38,913 nucleotides of DNA from Vicinamibacteria bacterium (GTDB lineage: Bacteria > Acidobacteriota > Vicinamibacteria > Fen-336), in the NCBI GenBank assembly GCA_025923995.1, contig JAICEW010000015.1, forward strand, positions 1 to 38,913, written 5' to 3'. The position numbers and the translations under genes were made by a program. The notes beneath the pieces are model-generated. The model saw nothing but the letters and a program-made list of their open reading frames with translations. It ran no database searches and was not told the origin of the DNA. This document shows positions 32,036 through 38,913 of this stretch, one piece after another. Each line of letters begins with the position of its first letter. The first letter of the stretch is position 1.

Positions 32036-32080
32036 CGAGTTCACGAGCGCGAGGGCACGACGTCGCGCTCGTGAACTTGC
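32035..32080. terminator. Long hairpin between convergent AIM24-family and atpF genes
   Basis: AGTTCACGAGCGCGA (32038-32052) and TCGCGCTCGTGAACT (32063-32077) are exact inverted repeats around a 10-base loop. Three more pairs outward (one G-U) make an 18-bp stem. It fills the gap between two convergent stops and could end transcription from both sides. No T-run follows on either strand. Confidence 0.6.
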
Positions 32081-32626
32081 TCAGTGCTTGTCGGGCAGTC
32101 CCTCGATGAAGTCGTCGACCAGCTTGCGCTGGGCCTCCGGCGTGAGCGAGGACTCGACGATCCTGGCGGCCGCGCCCATCGCGAGGTCCGCGATCTCCCC
32201 GCGGATCTCCTGGATGGCGAGCTGCTTCTCGCGCTGGATCTGCTCACGCGCCTTCTGCAGCTGCTTCTCCGCCTCCGCCTTGGCCTGGGCCGTCAGGTGG
32301 GCCCGCGCCTGGTCGGCGTCGGCGAAGGCCTGCTTCAGCAGGTCCTCGCGCTGCTGCGCCGCCTCGCGCATGGTCTCCTTGTGCTGGACCAGCAGCGCCT
32401 GCGCCTCGGCGTTGGCCTTGTGCGCGCCCTCGACCGAGTCGCGGATCGTGCGCTCGCGCTCCTCGATCATGGACAGGAGCGGCTTCCAGCCGAGCTTCGT
32501 CATCACGAAGGCGAAGACGGCGAACAGCACGAGCGTGAGCAGGGTGAGCATCCAGTCGATGTCCGTGATGCTGCCCTTGCCCGCGGCCGCCGCCAGCGCG
32601 GCGGCCGTGATCGCTGCGGAGGACAT
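32081..32626 (-). CDS. atpF: F0F1 ATP synthase subunit b
   Basis: 181 residues, peripheral stalk of ATP synthase. After a short Ala-rich N-terminus one membrane helix (about 25-45, MLTLLTLVLFAVFAFVM) leads to a long charged coiled coil (about 55-150), and the end is amphipathic, as in bacterial b subunits. Only one b-type gene is present, with no b' copy. ATG at 32626 lies 2 bp after the atpE stop with little Shine-Dalgarno, so it is probably translated by coupling. It is the last gene of the F0 cluster: instead of the usual atpH (delta) and atpA, a hairpin and a convergent unrelated gene follow. Confidence 0.95.
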   Translation of the reverse strand: MSSAAITAAALAAAAGKGSITDIDWMLTLLTLVLFAVFAFVMTKLGWKPLLSMIEERERTIRDSVEGAHKANAEAQALLVQHKETMREAAQQREDLLKQAFADADQARAHLTAQAKAEAEKQLQKAREQIQREKQLAIQEIRGEIADLAMGAAARIVESSLTPEAQRKLVDDFIEGLPDKH

Positions 32627-32628
32627 GG

Positions 32629-32862
32629 CTACTTGATCGCGAGCAGGATGGTGACGATCAGGGAGAAGAACGTCACGCCTTCGATGAGGCCGGCGGCCAC
32701 GATCATGGCGCCGCGGATGTCGCCCGCGGCGTTGGGCTGGCGCGCGATGCCTTCCATGGCGGCCGCGGCCAGGCGCCCGATGCCGGCGGCGCCTCCGATG
32801 ATGGTCAGTCCGGCCCCGATGCCGGCGGCGAAGTACGCAATGGCTCTGGGGTCAGTGGGCAT
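32629..32862 (-). CDS. atpE: F0F1 ATP synthase subunit c
   Basis: 77 residues, forming the rotor ring. Two membrane helices flank the polar loop ARQPNAAGD. The ion-binding carboxylate is Glu61 in GLIEGVTFF of the second helix. The Gln of the first helix needed in sodium-type rings is replaced (GIGRLAAAAM), and no PES/T pattern follows Glu61, so proton coupling is predicted. ATG at 32862 has a strong AAGGAG upstream, as is common for this highly made subunit. The gene lies 40 bp after atpB and 2 bp before atpF. Confidence 0.97.
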   Translation of the reverse strand: MPTDPRAIAYFAAGIGAGLTIIGGAAGIGRLAAAAMEGIARQPNAAGDIRGAMIVAAGLIEGVTFFSLIVTILLAIK

Positions 32863-32902
32863 GTCGGTCGTCTCTCCTTGAATCGCTTTCCTTCGGTGCG
32901 GC

Positions 32903-33841
32903 CTAGTGGGCGGGATGCGCGTACATCCCGATGAAGATGGATGTGAGCAGGGTGAAGATGTAGGCCTGGATGAACGCCACCAGGACCTCCAGGATCATGA
33001 TGAACAGCGACAGCCCCAGGGACACGGGCAGCATGGCGACGCCGAACCACGGGCTGACGGCCGCCATCAGCGGCACCAGCATCAGCAGCGTGGTGATGAC
33101 CATGTGGCCGGCCAGCATGTTCGCGAAGAGCCGGATCATGAGCGCGAACGGCTTCGAGAACATGCCCAGGATCTCGACCGGGATCATGATGATCACGAGC
33201 GGCCAGGGCAGGCCGTGGGGCACCATCCCCGTGAAGTGCTTCACCGCGCCGTACTTCGAGATGCCGGCCCACTGCTGGGCCAGGAACGAGATGGCGGCCA
33301 GGCCCAGCGTGACGCTCAGGTTGCCGGTGGAGGTGGCCCCGAACGGCGTGAGGCCCAGCAGGGCGGCGATCAGGATGAAGAAGAAGAAGCTCAGCAGCAG
33401 CGGCACGAACTTGCGGCCGTCGTGGCCGATGTTCGCCTCCGCGATGTCGTCGCGCACGAAGAGGACGAGGGCCTCGACCGCGGAGCCCAGCCCCGTCGGC
33501 ATCCCCTCGCGATAGCCCTGGATCGCCAGGCGCACCACCAGCAGGACCAGCAGGCTGGCGAGCCCGAAGTAGACCATGTGCTTGGAGGGGATCCCGAAGA
33601 ACTCCTGGTCCAGCACGTGGTGCATCAGGATCGCGGCCGGCCCGTGATCCTCTTCGTGCTCGGCCGCGGCCGCGGGTGCCCCTTCCGGTGGGTGGGCTTC
33701 CGCCGGCACCACGGCCTCGTGCCCCGGCTGGGCCTCCGGCGACTCGTGGGCGGGCTGCGCGGCCGCCGGCTCCGACGCCGCCGGCTGGGCTTCGTGCGGC
33801 CCCGCGAGCAGCAGCGCGAGCAGCAGCCCCGCGCCCGTCAC
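32903..33841 (-). CDS. atpB: F0F1 ATP synthase subunit a
   Basis: 312 residues, the stator half-channel for protons. The catalytic arginine is Arg237 in MIRLFANMLAGH, followed by the usual last helices ending in IFTLLTSIFIGMYAHP. The N-terminus is extended: a short hydrophobic stretch (about 3-13) and some 50 residues rich in Ala, Pro, Glu and His come before the first conserved segment (HHVLDQEFFGIPSKHM). GTG at 33841 is chosen because it overlaps the atpI stop as GTGA, showing coupling; the frame is open further upstream but only as antisense or shadow. The order a-c-b follows downstream. Confidence 0.95.
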   Translation of the reverse strand: MTGAGLLLALLLAGPHEAQPAASEPAAAQPAHESPEAQPGHEAVVPAEAHPPEGAPAAAAEHEEDHGPAAILMHHVLDQEFFGIPSKHMVYFGLASLLVLLVVRLAIQGYREGMPTGLGSAVEALVLFVRDDIAEANIGHDGRKFVPLLLSFFFFILIAALLGLTPFGATSTGNLSVTLGLAAISFLAQQWAGISKYGAVKHFTGMVPHGLPWPLVIIMIPVEILGMFSKPFALMIRLFANMLAGHMVITTLLMLVPLMAAVSPWFGVAMLPVSLGLSLFIMILEVLVAFIQAYIFTLLTSIFIGMYAHPAH

Positions 33842-34233
33842 TGGCGTACCTCCGCGGCGGCGCCCGGCCGCTGGCGCTGGAGCACCGCGATCTCGAAGAT
33901 CAGGAAGAACACGAAATAGGATAGCAGCGAGAGGGCCAGCGGCACCTTCGGCACCCCCAGCAGGAGCACGGCCGCCACCACCGCCGCCAGCATCAGGCCC
34001 ATTCGTCCGACCATCCCCCCCAGCACCGCGCCCATGAACGCGTTCGTGGATCGTCCTTGCGCCCAACGGACCAGTCCGTACGCCGCGAGCGTGTTGACGG
34101 CCGCCAGGGCGCCTCCCATCACGACTCCACGGAGCGCCGCGCCCGACAGCCGCTGGCCGAGCCCGAGCCACACGAGAGCGAGTGAGCCCGCGACCACCGC
34201 CAGCACGAACCCGGCGTACCGTCCGAGGCTCAA
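33838..34233 (-). CDS. atpI: ATP synthase subunit I
   Basis: 131 residues with four predicted membrane helices (about 7-25, 38-58, 73-95 and 98-118), matching the small AtpI/subunit I family that helps assemble the c-ring. Sequence conservation in this family is low, so the call leans on the hydrophobic pattern and on location directly between atpZ and atpB. The TTG at 34233 is taken as start because it overlaps the atpZ stop as TTGA, and the stop overlaps the atpB start as GTGA: two 4-bp overlaps in a row. A chaperone role for F0 is known for the family; nothing unusual is seen here. Confidence 0.85.
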   Translation of the reverse strand: MSLGRYAGFVLAVVAGSLALVWLGLGQRLSGAALRGVVMGGALAAVNTLAAYGLVRWAQGRSTNAFMGAVLGGMVGRMGLMLAAVVAAVLLLGVPKVPLALSLLSYFVFFLIFEIAVLQRQRPGAAAEVRQ

Positions 34234-34469
34234 CGCCTTCTGACGGCCACGGCCTTGAAGAACTGGATGCCCGCCGCGACCAAGCCCAACCCCGCGCCTA
34301 CCAGGAACAAGATCGGCTCGGTACCGAGCTTCTTGTCCAGCCAATGCCCGATCCACAGACCGAGCAGAACCGTCACCGCCAGCGACGTGCCCATTCCCAG
34401 GTAGGGAGCGGCCTCGCGCATCGCGCGCTGCCAACTCCTCCCCGGCGCCTTGCTGTCGTTCGGGGTCAC
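34230..34469 (-). CDS. atpZ: AtpZ/AtpI-type F0 accessory protein
   Basis: 79 residues with two membrane helices (about 27-45 and 53-73). The conserved segment GLWIGHWLDKKLGTEPILFLVGAGLG is typical of AtpZ, which is encoded ahead of atpI and atpB in many bacteria and has been linked to magnesium or calcium handling and F0 assembly. GTG at 34469 is the start; a weak AGG lies just upstream. It is the first gene of the F0 cluster and has its own promoter, so the five F0 genes probably form one transcript. Confidence 0.88.
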   Translation of the reverse strand: MTPNDSKAPGRSWQRAMREAAPYLGMGTSLAVTVLLGLWIGHWLDKKLGTEPILFLVGAGLGLVAAGIQFFKAVAVRRR

Positions 34470-34495
34470 GCCTGGCTACGGTGCGACGGCCGCGA

Positions 34496-34524
34496 AGATT
34501 AGCATGAGCGTCTGGGGCAGGCAA
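34496..34524 (-). promoter_or_regulatory. F0 operon promoter TTGCCT-17-TAATCT with overlapping palindrome
   Basis: On the minus strand -35 TTGCCT (34524-34519), a 17-base spacer and extended -10 TGC-TAATCT (34504-34496). The start near 34489 leaves a leader of about 20 nt before the atpZ GTG. The exact inverted repeat GCAGGC-AA-GCCTGC (34517-34530) covers the -35. Confidence 0.58.
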
Positions 34525-34567
34525 GCCTGCGAGCGACGCGGGTGGTCAGGCTCCAAGCGCTCCACGA

Positions 34568-35698
34568 TCAGGCACTTACGGCCTTGGGTGCGGGTGTCTC
34601 CACCGGCACGTGCGCCCCCTCCGCCTTGCGCCAGCGCAGCACGTCGTAGCGGTAGATGCGGTAGGCGGAGAGCACGAGGGACAGCACCACCGGCCCCACG
34701 ATCAGCCCCTTGGGGCCGAAGGCGAAGACGCCGCCCAGGATGGACAGGAAGGCCAGCAGCATGTGGATCTGCGCCGCGCCCTTGAGGATGAGGGGCTTCA
34801 CCACGTTGTCGATGCCGCTGATGAGCACCGCGCCGTAGAGGAGCAGGCCCAGCCCCTTGGCCAGCGAGCCGTTGTAGATCAGGTAGAGCGCGGCGGGCAC
34901 CCAGGCCAGCGGCGAGCCCACGATGGGGATGAGGGCTGCGAAGACGACCATCAGGCTCCACAGCAGCGGCGCGGGCACACCGAACATCAGGAAGCCGAGG
35001 AGCGCGACCAGGCCCTGCGCCAGCGGGACCAGCACCATCGACTGCAGCACGCCCTTGACCGTGCGCGTGAGGTGGTCGACGATCTCCAGCTCCTGCCCGC
35101 GCGTGAGCGGCGAGATGCCGCGCACGGCGTCGCGGATCTCCTGCCCGTCGCGCAGCAGGAAGAACAGCATCAGCACGAAGATGCCGAAGTCGAGCAGCAC
35201 GTTGGCCAGCCGGGCCAGGAAGTTCTGGGCCACGTGGTTGGCCCAGGTGGCGGTGCTGGACAGGGCGGCGGACGCGGTCGACATGGCGGTGCCGCCCGTC
35301 GCGCGCCGGACCCACGCCATCAGCAGCGGGTACTTCTGCGGCAGCGTCTCGCGCCACAGCTTGTCGAAGGCGGCCGGCTCCAGGTGGGGGCGGAGGACCT
35401 CGACCGCGCCCTGCGCCTGCTGCGCGATGATGGTCGCGTAGCTCAGCAGCGGCAGCAGCAGCGCCGTGATCACCACCAGCACCAGCAGGCCGGCCGACAG
35501 CGAGCGCATCCCCCACAGCCGCTGCGAGAGCCGCCGCTGCGCCGGCGCCATCAGCAGCGCCAGCGACCCGGCGATGGTGAAGGTCAGCAGGAAGTAGTGG
35601 AAGACGAGGAACGCCAGCACCAGCACCACCACCAGGCAGGCCACCAGGGGGATGGAGATGCGGGAGCTGGGGGCGACCCGTCCTTCGACCGGACTCAT
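34568..35698 (-). CDS. AI-2E-family (PerM-type) transporter
   Basis: 376 residues with about seven or eight membrane helices in the AI-2E/PerM arrangement: two N-terminal pairs, a soluble part (about 95-155) and the conserved C-terminal bundle with PIVGSPLAWVPAALYLI, NVVKPLIL and FGPKGLIVGPV. Family members export various small molecules or exchange ions, including sodium/proton antiport in some; the name alone does not show quorum signalling. ATG at 35698 has -10 TAGAAT 12 bases upstream and no strong Shine-Dalgarno. It sits between nuoM and the F0 genes on the same strand; an ion-transport role would fit that setting, but this is inference. Confidence 0.9.
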   Translation of the reverse strand: MSPVEGRVAPSSRISIPLVACLVVVLVLAFLVFHYFLLTFTIAGSLALLMAPAQRRLSQRLWGMRSLSAGLLVLVVITALLLPLLSYATIIAQQAQGAVEVLRPHLEPAAFDKLWRETLPQKYPLLMAWVRRATGGTAMSTASAALSSTATWANHVAQNFLARLANVLLDFGIFVLMLFFLLRDGQEIRDAVRGISPLTRGQELEIVDHLTRTVKGVLQSMVLVPLAQGLVALLGFLMFGVPAPLLWSLMVVFAALIPIVGSPLAWVPAALYLIYNGSLAKGLGLLLYGAVLISGIDNVVKPLILKGAAQIHMLLAFLSILGGVFAFGPKGLIVGPVVLSLVLSAYRIYRYDVLRWRKAEGAHVPVETPAPKAVSA

Positions 35699-35710
35699 GG
35701 TGACGAGTCC

Positions 35711-35716
35711 ATTCTA
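35711..35716 (-). promoter_or_regulatory. -10 TAGAAT for the AI-2E-family gene
   Basis: TAGAAT on the minus strand predicts transcription near 35704 with a leader of about six bases. It is the same hexamer as the polA and lipoprotein -10 elements. No -35 match is seen. Confidence 0.4.
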
Positions 35717-35743
35717 TCGGGACCGGTCGGCGTCAGGGGCCCG

Positions 35744-35765
35744 CTCGCCGGCGATGGCCGGCGAG
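35744..35765 (-). terminator. 9-bp hairpin just after nuoM
   Basis: CTCGCCGGC (35744-35752) and GCCGGCGAG (35757-35765) pair perfectly around a 4-base loop, 9 bases past the nuoM stop. No T-run follows. It may attenuate read-through from the nuo genes into the AI-2E gene. Confidence 0.45.
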
Positions 35766-35774
35766 GCGCGGAGG

Positions 35775-37436
35775 CTAGTGCGGCCGGCCGCCCTCGGGCA
35801 CGACCTCGGGCTCGGCCAGCATGGTGACCGGCGGCGGGGCCGCCCCCGAGGGCGCGCCGTGCACGGGTGCGGTGGCGGCGACCTGCGCCTGGCTCCCGAA
35901 GCGCTCGGGGTTCACGATGCCGGCCAGGTGCGCCATGGGCTTGTGCAGGAAGGCCAGGAAGGGCTTGGGATACACGCCGATCCAGAAACACAGGACCACG
36001 AGCGGCACCAGCGTCGCCAGCTCGCGCCGGTTCAGGTCCTTGAGGTGGCGGTTCTCCTCGTTCGTGACCTTGCCCCAGAACACCCGCTGGTACAGCCAGA
36101 GCAGGTAGGCGGCGCCCAGCACGATCCCCGAGACCGCCCAGTAGGCCCACACGCGGTTCGCGGAGAACGCCCCCTGCAGGATCATCAGCTCGCCGATGAA
36201 GCCGTTCAGCAGCGGCAGGCCCATCGAGGCCAGGAAGATGATGAGCGTCAGCGTCGCGTAGACGGGCATCACGCTGGCCAGCCCGCCGAACTCCGCGATG
36301 GCCTTGGTGTGCCGCCGCTCGTAGATGAGGCCGACGATCAGGAACAGCCCGCCCGTGGAGAGCCCGTGGTTGATCATCTGCAGCACGCTGCCCTCGAGCC
36401 CCAGCGGGTTGAGCGCGAACATGCCGAGCATGCAGAAGCCGAGGTGGCTGACCGAGGAGTACGCGATCAGCTTCTTCATGTCCGACTGCACCAGCGTGAC
36501 CAGCGCGGCGTAGACGATGCCGATGATCGACAGCACCACCATGAACTCGAGGATGGTCGGGCGCCAGAGCCAGAAGTTGAGCGTCTGGCCCAGCGCGGCC
36601 GGCAGCAGGGGCAGCGAGAAGCGGATGAAGCCGTACGTTCCCATCTTCAGCAGCACGCCGGCCAGGATCACGGAGCCGGCGGTGGGCGCCTCGACGTGCG
36701 CGTCGGGCAGCCAGGTGTGGAACGGGAACATCGGCACCTTGATGGCGAAGCCCAGGAAGAAGGCGAGGAAGACCCAGAACTGGAGGCTGGGATCCAGCTG
36801 GAACTTGTACCACTCCGTGACGTCGAAGGTGCCGGTGCCCTTGAACGCGTCGACCGTGCGCGAGTGGAAGTACACCGCCAGGATGCCCAGCAGCATCACC
36901 ACCGAGCCGACCAGCGTATAGAGGAAGAACTTGATGGCGGCGTAGAGCCGGCGCACCCCGCCCCAGATGCCGATCAGGAAGTACATCGGCACCAGCATCA
37001 CTTCCCAGAACACGTAGAACAGGAACATGTCGAGGGCGCAGAAGACGCCCAGCATGCCCGCCTGCAGCAGCAGCAGGAAGACGTAGTACTGGCGGACGCG
37101 GTCGGTGATCGCGGTCCAGGACGAGAGGATCGCGATCACGCCCAGCAGCGTGGTGAGCAGGATGAGGAGCGCGCTCACGCCGTCGATGCCGAAGTGGTAC
37201 GAGACGCCGATGCTCGGAATCCAGGCGCCCCTCTCCACGAACTGGAAGCCGGACGCCTCCCGGTCGAACCAGAACCACAGCGGCAGGCTGACCAGGAAGC
37301 CCAGGACGGCGACGCCGTTCGCGAACCAGCGCACGCGGTCGTCCTGGCCCTTGAAGGGTGGCAGCAGCAGGACCAGCGCGCCCACGAGCGGCGTGTAGGT
37401 GATGATCGAGAGCAGGTGCTCGCGGAAGAAATCCAT
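35775..37436 (-). CDS. nuoM: NADH-quinone oxidoreductase subunit M
   Basis: 553 residues, one of the three antiporter-like proton-pumping subunits of respiratory complex I, with 14 membrane helices expected. The key pumping residues are visible: Glu145 in YVFWEVMLVP and Lys233 in FAIKVPMFPFHTWLPDAH, plus the broken-helix region near PTAGSVILAG. The C-terminus has an extra Ala/Pro-rich tail of about 40 residues after the last helix. ATG at 37436 with GGGAG upstream; the nuoL stop is 19 bp before it. In most nuo operons nuoN comes next, but here the following gene is an AI-2E-family transporter. Confidence 0.97.
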   Translation of the reverse strand: MDFFREHLLSIITYTPLVGALVLLLPPFKGQDDRVRWFANGVAVLGFLVSLPLWFWFDREASGFQFVERGAWIPSIGVSYHFGIDGVSALLILLTTLLGVIAILSSWTAITDRVRQYYVFLLLLQAGMLGVFCALDMFLFYVFWEVMLVPMYFLIGIWGGVRRLYAAIKFFLYTLVGSVVMLLGILAVYFHSRTVDAFKGTGTFDVTEWYKFQLDPSLQFWVFLAFFLGFAIKVPMFPFHTWLPDAHVEAPTAGSVILAGVLLKMGTYGFIRFSLPLLPAALGQTLNFWLWRPTILEFMVVLSIIGIVYAALVTLVQSDMKKLIAYSSVSHLGFCMLGMFALNPLGLEGSVLQMINHGLSTGGLFLIVGLIYERRHTKAIAEFGGLASVMPVYATLTLIIFLASMGLPLLNGFIGELMILQGAFSANRVWAYWAVSGIVLGAAYLLWLYQRVFWGKVTNEENRHLKDLNRRELATLVPLVVLCFWIGVYPKPFLAFLHKPMAHLAGIVNPERFGSQAQVAATAPVHGAPSGAAPPPVTMLAEPEVVPEGGRPH

Positions 37437-37455
37437 CAGCGGCTCCCTTAGGCTC

Positions 37456-38913
37456 CTAGTACAGCCCCAGGACGAGCCCGCCCGAGGCGAACAGCAGGAA
37501 GAGGCCGATCAGCATGGCCAGCGCGTACTGCTGGACCAGGCCGCTCTGCGCGGCCCGGAAGAGGTAGCTCAGGTTGTCCAGGACGACGGCGACGGCCTCC
37601 ACCACCTTGTCCACGACGTAGCGGTCCCAGGCGTTCGAGAACACGGCCACGACGTCGCGCGTGAGCCAGGCGATGCCGTTGACGCCCGCGCCCGGCCGCA
37701 CCTCGCCGTCGCCGCCGTCGATCGCGAAGCGATCCACCCCGTGCAGCGCGCGCCCGCCACCCAGCGCCGCGCCTCGCACGAACAGCGCGCCGTACAGCTC
37801 GTCGACGTAGTACTTGTTCGACAGGACGCGGTGGATGGGCGCGAACGTCTGCGCCAGGCGCTCGGACAGCTCCGGCCGCGCCTTGTAGAGGTAGCGGGCC
37901 AGGAAGTATCCGGCCCCGGCCACCGCCACGCTCGCGCCCATCAGGCCCAGCTCGATGGTCGTGTCGTGCAGCGGGTGCGGAAACACCTGCTCCACGGCGT
38001 GGTGCGCGCTCTCCATCACGGGCTCGAGGAAGCCCTCGAACAGATTCGTGACGCCGAACACCGCCGGTATGCCCAGGAACCCGGCGAAGACCGACCCCAC
38101 CGCCAGCACGATCAGTGGAACGGTCATGGCCTTCGGCGACTCGTGCAGGTGGTGCGCCTGCTCGTCGGTCCCGCGGAACGCGCCGTGGAACGTCATGAAG
38201 TACAGGCGGAACATGTAGAACGCGGTCATGGCCGCCGTGACGAACCCGAGCGCCCACACCACGCGGCCGTAGGTGCCGATCTTGAACGCCGACCACAGGA
38301 TCTCGTCCTTCGAGAAGAAGCCGGCCAGCGGAGGGATGCCCGCGATCGCCACGCATCCGATGAACATGGTCCAGCGCGTGATCGGCATCTGCTTGTGGAG
38401 CCCGCCCATCTTCCGCATGTCCTGCTCGCCCGACATGCCGTGGATCACGGAGCCCGAGCCGAGGAACAGGAGCGCCTTGAAGAACGCGTGCGTCATCAGG
38501 TGGAACACGCCGGCCGCGAACGCGCCTACGCCGCAGGCCGCGACCATGTAGCCCAGCTGGCTCACGGTCGAGTACGCCAGCACGCGCTTGATGTCGTACT
38601 GCACGAGCCCGATCGAGGCGGCGAAGATGGCGGTCAGGATCCCGATCACCGCGACCACCAGCATGGCCTTGGGCGCGTGCGCGTAGATGGTGGACGAACG
38701 CGCGATCATGTAGACGCCGGCGGTCACCATGGTGGCCGCGTGGATGAGGGCCGAGACCGGCGTCGGGCCCTCCATGGCGTCGGGCAGCCAGACGTAGAGC
38801 GGGATCTGCGCGCTCTTGCCGCAGGCACCCACGAACAGGAACAGGCCGATCATCGTCAGCGCGCCGCCCCAGGCCCACTCCACCGGCATGTGCGCGGCCT
38901 GCGCGGCCACCGC
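37456..38913 (-). CDS. nuoL: NADH-quinone oxidoreductase subunit L, N-terminus cut by window edge
   Basis: 485 residues of the C-terminal part; roughly 150-180 N-terminal residues lie beyond the window. It is the distal proton-pumping subunit of complex I. The core antiporter region reads GKSAQIPLYVWLPDAMEGPTP with the conserved lysine, then SALIHAATMVTAGVYM, YDIKRVLAYSTVSQLG and MTHAFFKALLFLGSGS. The C-terminal third holds the extra helices and lateral arm (near SNKYYVDELYG) and ends in a hydrophobic helix. It is followed by nuoM after 19 bp. The GTG near the edge is not the true start, since the family sequence continues upstream. Confidence 0.96.
   Translation of the reverse strand, partial: AVAAQAAHMPVEWAWGGALTMIGLFLFVGACGKSAQIPLYVWLPDAMEGPTPVSALIHAATMVTAGVYMIARSSTIYAHAPKAMLVVAVIGILTAIFAASIGLVQYDIKRVLAYSTVSQLGYMVAACGVGAFAAGVFHLMTHAFFKALLFLGSGSVIHGMSGEQDMRKMGGLHKQMPITRWTMFIGCVAIAGIPPLAGFFSKDEILWSAFKIGTYGRVVWALGFVTAAMTAFYMFRLYFMTFHGAFRGTDEQAHHLHESPKAMTVPLIVLAVGSVFAGFLGIPAVFGVTNLFEGFLEPVMESAHHAVEQVFPHPLHDTTIELGLMGASVAVAGAGYFLARYLYKARPELSERLAQTFAPIHRVLSNKYYVDELYGALFVRGAALGGGRALHGVDRFAIDGGDGEVRPGAGVNGIAWLTRDVVAVFSNAWDRYVVDKVVEAVAVVLDNLSYLFRAAQSGLVQQYALAMLIGLFLLFASGGLVLGLY

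Noticed and set aside
32903-34171. 422-residue version of ATP synthase subunit a
   Set aside because: The extra N-terminal part overlaps atpI; the GTG at 33841 overlaps the atpI stop as GTGA and fits the family.
34568-35698. Reading the AI-2E-family protein as evidence of autoinducer-2 signalling
   Set aside because: The family is broad and mostly not linked to AI-2; no luxS or lsr-type gene is present in the window.
1-38913. tRNA or rRNA genes, CRISPR arrays, insertion sequences, prophage or attachment sites
   Set aside because: No cloverleaf, regular repeat-spacer pattern, transposase, integrase or phage-like protein was found by reading both strands; a tRNA scan and repeat finder would be needed to exclude them fully.

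Overview
This window is 38.9 kb of very GC-rich, gene-dense bacterial chromosome. It holds 27 protein genes, two of them cut by the window edges. I see no tRNA, rRNA, CRISPR array, insertion sequence or prophage, and no stretch longer than about 210 bases without a gene. Base composition looks even throughout, so nothing stands out as recently acquired. The cell is Gram-negative: there is a TolC-type outer membrane channel, periplasmic M16 peptidases, a lipoprotein and an exported multiheme cytochrome. The mix of a PknK-like kinase/ATPase/TPR regulator, a heme/Calx-beta fusion, paired M16 peptidases and a zinc-ribbon/TPR protein fits Acidobacteriota (Thermoanaerobaculia- or Polarisedimenticolia-like) or a related soil phylum. 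That placement is inference from gene content, not proof.

Layout. 1-2112: seryl-tRNA synthetase (3' part missing) divergent from galU. 2147-5728: giant Ser/Thr kinase with ATPase and TPR regions. 5938-6698: FmdB-type zinc ribbon and a small secreted/membrane protein. 6813-9491: DNA polymerase I. 9591-13331: unknown lipoprotein, arginase-family protein, leucyl aminopeptidase and PAP2 phosphatase. 13341-16691: five-heme cytochrome fused to two Calx-beta domains. 16780-23490: a five-gene exporter operon on the minus strand (TolC, HlyD-like adaptor, zinc-ribbon/TPR/NTF2-like membrane protein, MacB-type ATPase, MacB-type permease). 23574-27587: ZIP metal transporter and two M16 peptidases. 27597-30749: SGNH hydrolase divergent from a GT-C-like membrane protein. 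30756-32035: SCP2 protein divergent from an AIM24-family protein. 32081-34469: F0 ATP synthase genes atpZ, atpI, atpB, atpE and atpF. 34568-38913: AI-2E-family permease, nuoM and nuoL (5' part missing).

How it works together. The minus-strand right end is a bioenergetic block in which the complex I antiporter-like subunits are followed by the membrane sector of ATP synthase; nuoN and all F1 genes are missing from the positions where they are often found. The exporter operon is tightly packed (gaps of 16 and 5 bp, overlaps of 4 and 17 bp) and has one strong sigma70-type promoter with a perfect palindrome in its spacer, which suggests repressor control.

Promoters are unusually legible here. 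Good -35/-10 pairs precede the kinase, the small secreted protein, the cytochrome, tolC and atpZ. Many other starts have a TANNNT -10, often extended by TGN, only a few bases before the start codon, which points to short-leader or leaderless mRNAs. The best candidates for something new are the exporter operon with its embedded zinc-ribbon/TPR/NTF2-like component, the heme/Calx-beta fusion, the arginase-like protein lacking both usual metal-binding histidines, and a Pol I with Tyr at the sugar-discrimination position and a decayed proofreading site.
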